From Virgibacillus phasianinus (lineage in GTDB: Bacteria > Bacillota > Bacilli > Bacillales > Amphibacillaceae): a DNA stretch of 64,000 nt. The position numbers were made by a program, and so were the translations under genes. Below are positions 20,726-29,088 of this stretch, one piece after another. Every line of letters starts with the position of its first letter. Positions within the stretch are counted from its first letter, which is position 1. The notes beneath the pieces were generated by a model, which saw only the letters and a program-made list of their open reading frames with translations, did not search any database and was not told the DNA's origin. The stretch covers positions 2,232,001 through 2,296,000 of the forward strand of contig NZ_CP022315.1 of NCBI RefSeq assembly GCF_002216775.1, read 5' to 3'.

Positions 20726-21346
20726 GTGCAGGTTTTACAGGTTGAACAAACTGTGCAATGGATGGACAAAACTAATACAAAAATACAAGAAAATAAAGAA
20801 TATCTGACTACACTGGACCAGGCGATCGGTGATGGTGACCATGGAATCAATATATCCCGTGGTTTCCAAGAGGTAATGAACAAAGTTTCAGGTCAGGCGT
20901 ATGAGCATGTTGCCGATGTTATGAAGGATGTAGCGATGACGTTGATGTCAAAGGTCGGTGGTGCAGCCGGCCCGTTATACGGGACAGCTTTTCTGAAACT
21001 ATCCATGACCTTCAAGGGCCAGGACGTGGATTATGCTTTATTTTCACAGGGAATTGAAGATGCGCTTAATGGTGTTAAGCAAAGAGGAAAGAGCGATACC
21101 GGTGAGAAAACGCTTGTTGATGTCTGGTCTGCTGTCTCTGAACGACTTAAACAAGAAGAAAAGTTTGATGGTTCAGTATTAGAAGAAACTGCCAGGACTG
21201 CTATGGAAAATACCAAAGATACACTTGCTACAAAGGGTCGGGCAGCCTATTTGAAAGAGCGCTCGATTGGACATTTGGATCCTGGTTCCGTCTCTTCGTT
21301 TTACCTTTTCGAAGCATTCGCTGAAGTAATCAATGAAGGAGAGTGA
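20726..21346 (+). CDS. dhaL: Dihydroxyacetone kinase, ADP-binding subunit
   Basis: 206 residues from GTG 20726, chosen because AAAGGAGG lies at the right distance; an upstream in-frame ATG overlaps dhaK. The DQAIGDGDHGIN motif supplies the three aspartates that bind the two magnesium ions of the tightly held ADP. Other family features are KVGGAAGPLYGT and the C-terminal GRAAYLKERSIGHLDPG. It passes the phosphoryl group from DhaM to the substrate on DhaK. Confidence 0.95.
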   Translation: MQVLQVEQTVQWMDKTNTKIQENKEYLTTLDQAIGDGDHGINISRGFQEVMNKVSGQAYEHVADVMKDVAMTLMSKVGGAAGPLYGTAFLKLSMTFKGQDVDYALFSQGIEDALNGVKQRGKSDTGEKTLVDVWSAVSERLKQEEKFDGSVLEETARTAMENTKDTLATKGRAAYLKERSIGHLDPGSVSSFYLFEAFAEVINEGE

Positions 21347-21352
21347 TTATGC

Positions 21353-21724
21353 ATGTCTACTGTTGGATTGGTATTGATATCCCATAGTCCTAAAATTGTT
21401 GAGGGTGTTAAGGACATAATTAGTCAAGTCGTACAGAATGTGTCAATTGAATTAGCAGGCGGAACTGATGACGGTCAAATTGGTACAAGTATTGAAAAAA
21501 TTCAAGCTGCTATTGAGCAAGCTAAGGGAGAGAAGGGCGTTCTGCTAATTTATGATATTGGCAGTGCCAAAATGAATGCAGAATTAGCAATCGAAATGTC
21601 TGGACTGGATTCGATTGAAATTGCTGAAGTTCCACTAGTGGAAGGTGCGTATGTGGCGGCGGTTGAATCAGGAATGAATAAGACACTTGAAGAGGTAAAA
21701 GCGAGTGTTGAAAAAGGTTTTTAA
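21353..21724 (+). CDS. dhaM: Dihydroxyacetone kinase phosphotransfer subunit (EIIA-Man-like)
   Basis: 123 residues, a single EIIA-mannose-type domain. The phospho-acceptor His11 lies in VLISHSPKIVEG. The chain ends after this domain, so the HPr and EI-like domains fused to E. coli DhaM are absent; phosphate should come from the cell's general HPr. It follows dhaL by 6 bases and is the last gene of the operon. Confidence 0.93.
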   Translation: MSTVGLVLISHSPKIVEGVKDIISQVVQNVSIELAGGTDDGQIGTSIEKIQAAIEQAKGEKGVLLIYDIGSAKMNAELAIEMSGLDSIEIAEVPLVEGAYVAAVESGMNKTLEEVKASVEKGF

Positions 21725-21726
21725 AA

Positions 21727-21769
21727 AAGGGGAAAGCGCCGTTATCGTTTATGGGCGCTTTCCCTTTTC
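21727..21769. terminator. Bidirectional terminator after dhaM
   Basis: GGGGAAAGCGCC pairs with GGGCGCTTTCCC, T-rich on the right and A-rich on the left. It separates dhaKLM from the convergent gene ending at 21774. Confidence 0.85.
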
Positions 21770-21773
21770 TAAC

Positions 21774-22232
21774 TTATCCTCTTTGAAATCCTTCTTCATC
21801 TAAAAATTGGGTGGCCTGTTTGTAGGAATGGAAAGATCCATCCAAATTTTGTCCAGCATATACGTTCCACAAGCCATCTTCATAGGTAAGTAACAGAGTC
21901 TGTTCGTTTGTATTAATCCAGCGTTCATCATCCGGAATGACTTCAGCATTTTCACTAGGTGAAAGGGATTTAATAGCCTGCTTGATAATATCCCGCAACG
22001 CACTTTCTGAATAATCCCGGATATTGGTCATACCTTTATGATCTGTTTCAAAATCCCCGATATTCCTTGTATACACAAACCCGTTGCCATTCGGATGAAG
22101 ATTATGAACGACAATTTTTTTGTCGAGAGCACTTTTTTCATAATGAAAATTAACGCGACCCATTGATATATCTTTCCGTACTAGTTCAGGAAATGAGTTT
22201 ATGATAGATAGTTTTTCTTCAAAAGTTAGCAT
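21774..22232 (-). CDS. Conserved hypothetical protein
   Basis: 152 residues from ATG 22232, preceded by ACGGAGG. It begins MLTFEEKLSIINSFPELVRKD and contains LHPNGNGFVYTRN and a C-terminal half rich in Asp, Glu and aromatic residues. No membrane segment, signal peptide or enzyme motif is visible. I do not recognise the family. It stands alone between convergent terminator and a divergent HAD gene on the same strand, 75 bases downstream of it. Confidence 0.7.
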   Translation of the reverse strand: MLTFEEKLSIINSFPELVRKDISMGRVNFHYEKSALDKKIVVHNLHPNGNGFVYTRNIGDFETDHKGMTNIRDYSESALRDIIKQAIKSLSPSENAEVIPDDERWINTNEQTLLLTYEDGLWNVYAGQNLDGSFHSYKQATQFLDEEGFQRG

Positions 22233-22307
22233 AATTCCTCCGTTTAACACCTGGTTGACTTATAGATAGTATAACGTTTATTGGCTTTTATTATTACGGA
22301 ACTGGTG

Positions 22308-23093
22308 TTATTCCACTAACCCAAGCTTTTTTAGACCATTAAAAATGCCTGAATCAGATACAGTAGTTGTTCGGTTCTTAGCATATGCAAACAAGTCGGG
22401 GTGGGCATTTCCCATTGCAAATCCTTCTCCAACCTCCTGTAGCATTTCCTTGTCGTTCATACCGTCGCCAAATGCAATCGCACCTTCTTTTGAATAGTTT
22501 AGTTTTTGAAGAATGGTTTTGATTGCTTCCCCTTTATTTACATTTTTTCGAATAACATCATAGCAGTTCCTAATGCCGCCAACATTAACCGGTGAAAGAT
22601 ACAGATTTTTATCAACAGAATAAAGAGCAAGGTCCTCATCATCGATATCAATCAATGTCATACTTAGAATTTCGTTTTTTATGTCCGGCTTTATTTGTGC
22701 ATTTTCTTTTAGGTGAAAAGAATTGATAAAAGCCTTAGTAGCATCTGAATCTGGTGCTGAATAATAATTTCTCCCACTGGTATAAACGACAATTTCATGA
22801 TTGTGTTTAGCAGTTGTTTCAAGGAAATAATCAATTGTACTTGTTTTCATTGGTTCATCTACCACTGTTTCCTTTTGATAAATGGCGAATGCACCGTTAT
22901 ATCCAATATAGGAATTAATATTGAGTTCCTTTGCCAAGTCATAAACTTCGTGAAGAGGACGCCCTGTTGCTACGAAAACTTCCACGCCTTGTTCTTTGAC
23001 CTGCTTAACAGCGTCTTTTGTAGAGTCCATAATCGTATGATCAGGCCTTAAAATAGTACCATCGATATCCAAAAATAGTGTTTGATATGTCAT
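22308..23093 (-). CDS. HAD superfamily hydrolase, Cof/YidA-like (IIB) sugar-phosphatase type
   Basis: 261 residues from ATG 23093 (AAGGAG six bases upstream; a longer frame to 23195 has no such site). HAD motif I is FLDIDGTIL with the nucleophile Asp at residue 8, motif II is VATGRP, and motif IV is FGDGMNDKEML. A type IIB cap is inserted between. Enzymes of this class dephosphorylate flavin, sugar or PLP phosphates; the substrate cannot be assigned. Confidence 0.88.
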   Translation of the reverse strand: MTYQTLFLDIDGTILRPDHTIMDSTKDAVKQVKEQGVEVFVATGRPLHEVYDLAKELNINSYIGYNGAFAIYQKETVVDEPMKTSTIDYFLETTAKHNHEIVVYTSGRNYYSAPDSDATKAFINSFHLKENAQIKPDIKNEILSMTLIDIDDEDLALYSVDKNLYLSPVNVGGIRNCYDVIRKNVNKGEAIKTILQKLNYSKEGAIAFGDGMNDKEMLQEVGEGFAMGNAHPDLFAYAKNRTTTVSDSGIFNGLKKLGLVE

Positions 23094-23301
23094 GTTGATC
23101 TCCTTCTGCATTGCGCTCTTTAGAGGATGGTAAAAAAGTCCGCTAGAGGAGCTACACTTACTTGAACTTCTTTTTATCCTTCTATTTTGAGACACTTTTT
23201 AGCTTATTAATATCTAATAATAGTATCATAATCGTACACTTTAAGCTAAAATACGGATAAACTGTATGATAATATTTAACAAAACTAGGGGTGAGGTGGA
23301 A

Positions 23302-23343
23302 ATGCGTGTTATGATGCTTCTGAATGATTTAAAGCATTATTGA
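23302..23343 (+). CDS. Candidate 13-residue leader peptide before the MtnE-like gene
   Basis: MRVMMLLNDLKHY, with GGTGAGGTGG just upstream of the ATG. It is followed about 70 bases later by a terminator hairpin and then the aminotransferase gene. Three of thirteen residues are methionine, and the downstream enzyme belongs to methionine salvage, which would suit a leader-peptide attenuator. The frame is very short and may be chance. Nothing else is recognised between 23094 and 23511. Confidence 0.3.
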   Translation: MRVMMLLNDLKHY

Positions 23344-23411
23344 CCCCGATTATTTGCAAACATGCCTCTGCTGTTAAGGATGTAATTAATATAATTAATA
23401 AGTGAATAAAT

Positions 23412-23452
23412 CAAAGCGACTTGTAGTTCAAACTGCGTGTCGCTTTTTCTTT
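23412..23452 (+). terminator. Terminator/attenuator upstream of the MtnE-like gene
   Basis: AAAGCGAC pairs with GTCGCTTT, loop of 18 bases, followed by TTTCTTT. It lies 60 bases before the aminotransferase start, so it either ends a short upstream transcript or attenuates the gene. Confidence 0.65.
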
Positions 23453-23511
23453 ACAAATTTTCCATCCAAGTCTATTATTAGTAACAATTATCATAATGGG
23501 GAGTGAGAGGT

Positions 23512-24708
23512 TTGCGAACGTTTGAACAATCGGAAACATTGAAGCGGCTGCCGGAGCAATTTTTTGCAAAGCTGGTGAAAAATGTGCAGCAGCTGCAGAG
23601 CGCGGGACATGATGTGATTAACCTGGGGCAGGGGAATCCGGATCTGCCTACACCTGAACATATTGTGAAAGCCTTACAGGGTGCCTCGGAGGATCCAATA
23701 AATCATAAATATTCACCATTTCAAGGTTTTCTTTACGCGAAACAAGCGATGGCTGATTTTTACCAAAGAGAATACGGGGTTGAATTGGACCCGGAAACAG
23801 AAGTAGCAATTATGTTTGGGTCGAAAGAGGGCCTTGCCGAAGTGAGTCAGTGTTTATTGAATCCAGGCGACACTGCATTGGTACCGGACCCAGGGTATCC
23901 CGATTATATGTCTGGAATTGCCCTTGCTGACGCAAAAACGGAAATGATGCCATTGCTTGCGGCAAATGACTTTTTGCCGGATTATCAACAAATTCCAGAA
24001 GATGTATTGGACCTAGCTAAGATCATGTTCTTAAACTATCCGAACAACCCGACATCTGCAACAGCTACAAAGGAATTTTTTGACGAAACGGTTAAAGTTG
24101 CAAAAGAGCATCAATTCTGTGTGTTGCATGATTTTGCGTATGGTTCAATAGGGTTTGATGGCAATAAACCACAAAGTTTCTTGCAGTCTGAAGGAGCAAA
24201 AGACGTTGGAATTGAGATGTATACATTGTCGAAAACTTACAATATGGCGGGTTGGCGTGTTGCGTTTGCAGTTGGAAATAAATCGGTAGTGAAAGGAATA
24301 AACCTGCTTCAAGATCATTTACACGTGAGTTTATTTGGCGGGATTCAAGCAGCTGCAGCAAGCGCATTGAATGGAGACCAGGAAGTGGTACGGAAATTAG
24401 TAGATACCTATGAAAACCGCCGGAATTGTTTTATTGAAAACCTGAATAAAATCGGCTGGAAGGTTGAGGCACCAAAGGGGACCTTTTTTGCCTGGCTGCC
24501 TGTTCCTGATGGTTATAGTTCTGAGGAGTTTTCAGAACTGTTACTTAACAAAGCGCATGTTGCAACAGCACCTGGAAATGGTTTTGGTTCTGCAGGGGAA
24601 GGCTATGTGCGAGTGGGATTGTTAGCGGATGAGGAACGGCTGGCAGAAGCGGCAGAGCGGATAGGGAACCTGAATATATTTGATCGGAAATCAGAGGGGA
24701 TGAAGTAA
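23512..24708 (+). CDS. mtnE: PLP-dependent class I aminotransferase, MtnE (YkrV)-like
   Basis: 398 residues from TTG 23512, chosen because GGGGAG lies eight bases upstream and homologues begin near the FEQS segment; GTG 23503 is an alternative. NLGQGNPDLPTPEHI, MFLNYPNNPTSA, HDFAYGSIGFDG and LSKTYNMAGWRV, with the PLP lysine, closely follow B. subtilis MtnE. That enzyme transaminates 2-keto-4-methylthiobutyrate to methionine in methionine salvage. The other mtn genes are not here, so a related aminotransferase role is possible. Confidence 0.85.
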   Translation: MRTFEQSETLKRLPEQFFAKLVKNVQQLQSAGHDVINLGQGNPDLPTPEHIVKALQGASEDPINHKYSPFQGFLYAKQAMADFYQREYGVELDPETEVAIMFGSKEGLAEVSQCLLNPGDTALVPDPGYPDYMSGIALADAKTEMMPLLAANDFLPDYQQIPEDVLDLAKIMFLNYPNNPTSATATKEFFDETVKVAKEHQFCVLHDFAYGSIGFDGNKPQSFLQSEGAKDVGIEMYTLSKTYNMAGWRVAFAVGNKSVVKGINLLQDHLHVSLFGGIQAAAASALNGDQEVVRKLVDTYENRRNCFIENLNKIGWKVEAPKGTFFAWLPVPDGYSSEEFSELLLNKAHVATAPGNGFGSAGEGYVRVGLLADEERLAEAAERIGNLNIFDRKSEGMK

Positions 24709-24760
24709 TGGAATTTGTCATGTATAATAAAACTAGTTGGAAAAAGAGAGGATCGTTAGC

Positions 24761-24955
24761 ATGGCTGTTGATGGAAGGTATCGTGACCAGGTAAAGCCAG
24801 GGCTTGAAGTTGATATTGTATTGAAAAAGGATCAGCAGACAGGCCGGCTCACACATGGTATTGTAAAGGATTTACTAACAAATTCATCGTTTCACCCACA
24901 TGGCATCAAGGTTCGCCTGGAAGACGGGCAAGTAGGTCGAGTTAATGTGAAATAG
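24761..24955 (+). CDS. ywbE: YwbE family protein (DUF2196)
   Basis: 64 residues. The core KPGLEVDIVLKKDQQTGRL.THGIVKDLLTNS..HPHGIKVRLEDGQVGRV is the full family signature. The fold is presumably a small beta-barrel; no biochemical role is established. The ATG at 24761 lies nine bases after GAGAGG. It is probably cotranscribed with the aminotransferase 52 bases upstream and ends at a shared bidirectional terminator. Confidence 0.9.
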   Translation: MAVDGRYRDQVKPGLEVDIVLKKDQQTGRLTHGIVKDLLTNSSFHPHGIKVRLEDGQVGRVNVK

Positions 24956-24994
24956 AAAAGATCGCTTCTCTCTATTTGAGGGAAGCGATCTTTT
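24955..24994. terminator. Bidirectional terminator between ywbE and pepF-like gene
   Basis: AAAAGATCGCTTC pairs with GAAGCGATCTTTT around a 13-base loop, A-rich and T-rich flanks on either side. Confidence 0.88.
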
Positions 24995-24995
24995 A

Positions 24996-26693
24996 TTAGA
25001 AGGACTTATCGTCGACAGAGTCCAGCCATTTTTCAATTGTATCAACCACAGATTCTACGCAGCCTTCCTTAAATGGTGAACGAAGGTTTGCCGACTCGAC
25101 AAGACCGAGGAAGGACTTTGTTCCGCCAAGCTGACATAGCTTAATATAGTCGTCCCATGCCGTCTTGTGGTCATCCTGTGCGCGTTTCCAGAACTGGAAG
25201 GCACAAATTTGAGCAAGCGTGTAATCGATATAATAAAAAGGTACATCATAGATATGCCCTTGACGCTGCCAAAAACGCCCTGATTCGAGGTATGCATTAC
25301 CATCATAATTCCGATGTGGCAAATAGGTTTCTTCTAACTTTTTCCATGCTTGATTACGTTCCTCAGGTGTCCACTCCGGATTTTCATAAACAAGATGCTG
25401 AAACTCATCGACTGCAACACCATAAGGTAAGAACTGTAAGCCGTCAGCTAAATGAGCATACTTATATTTTTCTGTATCCTCCTTGAAAAACAATTCCATC
25501 CATGGCCATGTGAAGAATTCCATACTCATTGAATGGATTTCGGCCGCTTCATTTGTTGGAATTAAGTATTCAGGGATTCCAATGTTCCGGCTTTCATAAA
25601 ACTGAAATCCATGACCCGCTTCATGTGTCAGAACATCAATGTCCCCTGATGTTCCGTTAAAGTTTGCGAAAATAAATGGTGACTGGTAATCCTCAATAAA
25701 TGTACAATAGCCGCCAGCTTCCTTGCCTTTTTTGGCTTCCAAATCCATCAGGTTGTGATCAAGCATAAAATGATAAAATTCATTCGTCTCTGCGGATAAT
25801 TCCTCGTACATTTTCTTCCCATTTTCAATAATCCATTCCGGTGTTCCTTTAGGAATAGCGTTTCCTGTCTTGAATTTGAATGATTCATCATAACTTTTTA
25901 GTTGATTAACGCCAATTCGAGCTGCTTGTTTTTCATAAAGCTTTGTTACAAGCGGAACGATGTAATCCCGGACTTGTTTTCGGAATACACTTACCATCTC
26001 CGCATCATAATCGATTCGAAGCATGCGGACATAGCCAAGCTCGACAAAATTTTTGTAACCAAGCGTTGTAGCAATTTCATGGCGTGTTTTCACAAGCTGG
26101 TCGTAAATATCATCAAACTTTTCAGCGTGTTGTGCAAAGAATCCGGAACTTGCCTCCATCGCCTTTTTCCTAGTTGCCCGGTCCTTATCCTGGGCATAAG
26201 GGCCAAGCTGTGCAAGTGTCAGCGTTTTACCTTGAAATTCAACCTCAGCCGATGCAACCAACTTGGAGTATTCAGATGTCAGCTTGTTTTCCTTTTGCAG
26301 TAGTTTGATAACCTTGGGATCAAATGTTTTAATCTCAAAGTCAGCAATACTGAAAAGTTGTTTGCCCCATTGTTTTTCCAGTTCATCACGGTAATCAGAT
26401 GTAATCAGCGCTTTGTAAAAATCCGTGTTTAATGACTTAATTTCTGGCTCTATGTCATCGAAAAAGTCACGTTCCTTTTGATAAAATTCATCATTTGTAT
26501 CAATGGAATCACGGATATAAACTAGATTGAATAAAGTTGATAGTCTGTTACGGAATGTATTGATTTCCTTAATTGCTTTATTTGCTTTTTCAATGGTTGA
26601 AGCATGCTTAAATGTGCTAAGTAAATCAGCGAACGCTGCTTTTTCGTTGTCTAAATTTGGGCGCTCGTACTTGTAATTTTCAAATGTCTGCAT
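24996..26693 (-). CDS. M3 family oligoendopeptidase
   Basis: 565 residues, cytoplasmic, typical of the shorter pepF-like M3 enzymes. The zinc site HEAGH lies at 357-361, and the third ligand should be the Glu in NEAAEIHSMSMEFF about 25 residues later. The substrate loop toward the C-terminus carries FYYIDYTLAQICAFQFW, another family mark. It degrades short peptides. The start has GAGGAGG upstream. It is divergent from the DUF2164 gene and appears monocistronic. Confidence 0.92.
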   Translation of the reverse strand: MQTFENYKYERPNLDNEKAAFADLLSTFKHASTIEKANKAIKEINTFRNRLSTLFNLVYIRDSIDTNDEFYQKERDFFDDIEPEIKSLNTDFYKALITSDYRDELEKQWGKQLFSIADFEIKTFDPKVIKLLQKENKLTSEYSKLVASAEVEFQGKTLTLAQLGPYAQDKDRATRKKAMEASSGFFAQHAEKFDDIYDQLVKTRHEIATTLGYKNFVELGYVRMLRIDYDAEMVSVFRKQVRDYIVPLVTKLYEKQAARIGVNQLKSYDESFKFKTGNAIPKGTPEWIIENGKKMYEELSAETNEFYHFMLDHNLMDLEAKKGKEAGGYCTFIEDYQSPFIFANFNGTSGDIDVLTHEAGHGFQFYESRNIGIPEYLIPTNEAAEIHSMSMEFFTWPWMELFFKEDTEKYKYAHLADGLQFLPYGVAVDEFQHLVYENPEWTPEERNQAWKKLEETYLPHRNYDGNAYLESGRFWQRQGHIYDVPFYYIDYTLAQICAFQFWKRAQDDHKTAWDDYIKLCQLGGTKSFLGLVESANLRSPFKEGCVESVVDTIEKWLDSVDDKSF

Positions 26694-26800
26694 ATAAGAA
26701 CCTCCTCGTATACATAGTTAATTCGACAAAAAATATCGAATTCCTGCTCCTTATTGTTATACTAGTGCAGTAAATGTTTGTAACTGAAAGGAAGATTTCT

Positions 26801-27028
26801 ATGAAACCAAAATTTGAATTATCGAAAGAACAAAAGGATGAAATGGCGAGTTTGATAAAAGGATATTTCGAAACTGAGCGCGGGGAGGACATTGGTGATT
26901 TGGCATCGTTGCTAATTTTGGACTTCTTTATTGAAGAGCTTGCTCCATTGTTTTACAACATTGGCGTGGAAGATAGTCACGCATATATGTCCAGCAAGCT
27001 TGATGAAATTTTTGAAATACAGAAATAG
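26801..27028 (+). CDS. DUF2164 family protein
   Basis: 75 residues from ATG 26801 (GAAAGGAAG upstream). KDEMASLIKGYFETERGEDIGDLASLLILDFFIEELAPLFYNIGVEDS matches the DUF2164 core. It is a small, acidic, helical protein with no known function. It stands alone. Confidence 0.85.
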   Translation: MKPKFELSKEQKDEMASLIKGYFETERGEDIGDLASLLILDFFIEELAPLFYNIGVEDSHAYMSSKLDEIFEIQK

Positions 27029-27129
27029 GTTCTATTATTGTTGCATATACATGTACAGTAGTTTATAAGTCATCGTATCGGGGTAATTATAAAGGTATTA
27101 GCAGGTTATTAGAATGAAAGGATGATTTC

Positions 27130-27198
27130 ATGCTACGTACAATTTTGATGATCATTGGAGCTATTGTAGTAATTGGATGGATTATTTCATTATTATAA
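27130..27198 (+). CDS. Candidate 22-residue membrane peptide
   Basis: MLRTILMIIGAIVVIGWIIS then LL: a single hydrophobic helix with one N-terminal Arg, preceded by AAAGGATG at normal distance. This composition is typical of real small membrane proteins in Bacillaceae, but so short a frame can occur by chance in A/T-rich DNA. The rest of the 27029-27351 gap holds a possible promoter (TTGTCC, 16 bases, TATCAT) for the next gene and nothing else recognised. Confidence 0.45.
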   Translation: MLRTILMIIGAIVVIGWIISLL

Positions 27199-27351
27199 AA
27201 AATGCGGGAACTACTCAGAAAGCGATTGCTGTTCTGGGTGTTTTTTGCACTTGAAAAAGATTTAAAGGAGTTAAGTAAAATAATCTATTCATTCTATGTG
27301 CTTTGTCCAACTTCGCTGATTTGTTATCATAGATAGGAAGGGGGAATAGTT

Positions 27352-27555
27352 ATGGTTATCAAGAACGGTGCGACATTGAGCAAGGACTATTTCCAATCCT
27401 ATTTTAAATTACGAATGAATACACTTGGCTGCTCACTTGATCAAGCACGTGAGCAAACGTATGAGGAATTCTTTGGTGAAAATGCGGAACGGTTTGGAAG
27501 GGCAACTTATCAGCATTTTATCGAGGCTTATCAAGAAATGGATAAAAAAACGTGA
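27352..27555 (+). CDS. Conserved hypothetical small protein
   Basis: 67 residues, soluble and mostly helical by composition: MVIKNGATLSKDYFQSYFKL opening and a C-terminal EEFFGENAERFGRATYQHFIEAYQEM. The ribosome binding site AGGAAGGGGG is strong and a terminator follows at once, supporting a real gene. I recognise no domain. Confidence 0.7.
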   Translation: MVIKNGATLSKDYFQSYFKLRMNTLGCSLDQAREQTYEEFFGENAERFGRATYQHFIEAYQEMDKKT

Positions 27556-27587
27556 GGCGACCATTACAAGTGCCTCACGTTTTTTTT
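27546..27587. terminator. Bidirectional terminator
   Basis: ACGTGAGGC pairs exactly with GCCTCACGT and is followed by eight T. On the right it overlaps the last codons of the convergent glycosylase gene. Confidence 0.88.
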
Positions 27588-28171
27588 GATACAAATTTAT
27601 TTTCCTTCACTGAGAACCGCCATGGATAATGCACCGCTTCACCCGAATTATGGATACCAATTCGTGGTCCAGCTACAATCTGTGCGTCATCAATCAACTG
27701 TCCTTCCATAATTTGCAACGGAGGTTTATCAAGTTGATGTCCGTAGTCAGCCATAGTTATCCCGAGTGCTTTCGTTAATTTACCCGGCCCATTTGTCCAT
27801 TGAAATTGATTCTTTGCTTTTGGTCTTCGTGGAGCCATTAATTCCTGACCATCCACAGGTTCGACTGCCCTAATTAAAATTGCTTCAGGTTTACCGACTG
27901 CCCCGCTTACCACATTAATCAGACAATGTGTATGCATGGTATGGGTATAGGCAATACCAGGTTCACCAAACATAACCTCAGTGCGTTTGGTGCGGCGGTT
28001 GCCAAAACTATGTGCCGCGCGATCATCGGGCCCCATATATGCTTCTGTTTCCACTATCATTCCCGAAGCAATGCCTTCAGGTGTCTTTTTGACCAATATA
28101 CAGCCTAGCAATGCTTTGGCAAGTTCCAAGGTTGGTTGGTGGTAAAATTCTTTTTTTAGTGGACGGTTCAT
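27575..28171 (-). CDS. 3-methyladenine DNA glycosylase (AAG/MPG family)
   Basis: 198 residues, full length for bacterial MPG. The catalytic Glu lies in IVETEAYMGPDDRAAHSF, and the substrate loop ends TNGPGKLTKALGI. It excises alkylated purines as a first step of base excision repair. The segment normally reading YVYLIYGMHxCLNVV is THTMHTHCLINVV here, a mild departure near the nucleotide-flipping region. Start supported by TAGGAGG. A hairpin with a T-run lies just before its ribosome binding site. Confidence 0.9.
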   Translation of the reverse strand: MNRPLKKEFYHQPTLELAKALLGCILVKKTPEGIASGMIVETEAYMGPDDRAAHSFGNRRTKRTEVMFGEPGIAYTHTMHTHCLINVVSGAVGKPEAILIRAVEPVDGQELMAPRRPKAKNQFQWTNGPGKLTKALGITMADYGHQLDKPPLQIMEGQLIDDAQIVAGPRIGIHNSGEAVHYPWRFSVKENKFVSKKT

Positions 28172-28190
28172 GTGTTATACCTCCTAATAG

Positions 28191-28217
28191 AAAAAGGCTA
28201 ACATATGTCAGCCTATT
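28191..28217 (-). terminator. Terminator between tcyC and the DNA glycosylase gene
   Basis: Read on the minus strand, GGCTGACATATGTTAGCC folds back on itself and is followed by TTTTTC. It can end the tcyABC transcript, and because it sits beside the glycosylase ribosome binding site it could also attenuate that gene. Confidence 0.6.
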
Positions 28218-28228
28218 ATCGCAGTTTG

Positions 28229-28291
28229 ACGGGCAGTATTTCCCCCAAAACAAGCTTGGCTCAGAAAAATTTAAGTGGGGAAACTGCCCGT
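28229..28291. repeat. Strong inverted repeat downstream of tcyC
   Basis: The left arm ACGGGCAGTATTTCCCC (28229-28245) pairs with GGGGAAACTGCCCGT (28277-28291), two bases bulged, around a 31-base centre. It is longer than a normal terminator and lacks a T-run. It may be a mobile-element relic or a 3' RNA-stabilising stem. Confidence 0.55.
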
Positions 28292-28344
28292 ACAAGCCCG
28301 ATTGGTTGGGAAGAAATAAAAACCCCCACTGAATGAAATATCAC

Positions 28345-29079
28345 TTATTGCAGTTTATTAAGAAATTGTTTGGTTCTTTCTTGTTTTGGATTGTTGAATA
28401 TGTCATTTGGTTTTCCGCGTTCGACAATTACTCCGTTATCCATGAACAATACTTCGTCCGCAGCTTCTTTCGCGAATTTCATTTCATGACTGACAACTAC
28501 CATCGTCATTCCCTCTTCAGCTAAATCCTTCATTACCTTGAGAACTTCACCAACAAGCTCAGGGTCTAAGGCAGATGTTGGTTCATCAAATAAAATAAGC
28601 TTAGGATCCATTGCTAATGCACGGGCAATTCCAACTCGCTGTTGCTGCCCACCCGACAATTGGTAAGGATACGCATCCACTTTTTCAGCGAGTCCAACCT
28701 TGGTCAAGAGCTCTCGCGCAATTTCCCTGGCCTTGCTTTTCTTCATTTTTTTAACGGTAACAAGTCCCTCCATCACGTTTTCTGCCGTGGTAAAATGGGG
28801 GAATAGGTTATGTGTTTGAAACACCATTCCTGTTTGTTCCCGCAGTTTTCGAATTTCCTTTTTTCGTGGACCATTCTTAAAATCTACTTGCTGATTATTT
28901 ATATTAATTATTCCTTTACTTGGTGTTTCCAAAGCATTTAAACAACGAAGAAAGGTAGTTTTACCTGAACCTGATGGCCCAATCATAACGATAACTTTCC
29001 CTTTTTCAATATTTAAATCAATTCCTTTTAATACTTCAAGGTCACCGAATTGGATGTGTAAGTCATTAACAGCTAACAT
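28345..29079 (-). CDS. tcyC: Amino acid (cystine) ABC transporter ATP-binding protein
   Basis: 244 residues. Walker A GPSGSGKT at 34-41, Q-loop [12 protein letters not shown], signature LSGGQQQR, Walker [14 protein letters not shown] and H-loop VVVSHEM are complete. Polar amino acid uptake family (PAAT). It powers the importer formed with the permease and lipoprotein encoded upstream on the same strand. The start has GGGGGATATC before the ATG. Cystine specificity comes from the binding protein. Confidence 0.88.
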   Translation of the reverse strand: MLAVNDLHIQFGDLEVLKGIDLNIEKGKVIVMIGPSGSGKTTFLRCLNALETPSKGIININNQQVDFKNGPRKKEIRKLREQTGMVFQTHNLFPHFTTAENVMEGLVTVKKMKKSKAREIARELLTKVGLAEKVDAYPYQLSGGQQQRVGIARALAMDPKLILFDEPTSALDPELVGEVLKVMKDLAEEGMTMVVVSHEMKFAKEAADEVLFMDNGVIVERGKPNDIFNNPKQERTKQFLNKLQ

Positions 29080-29088
29080 GATATCCCC

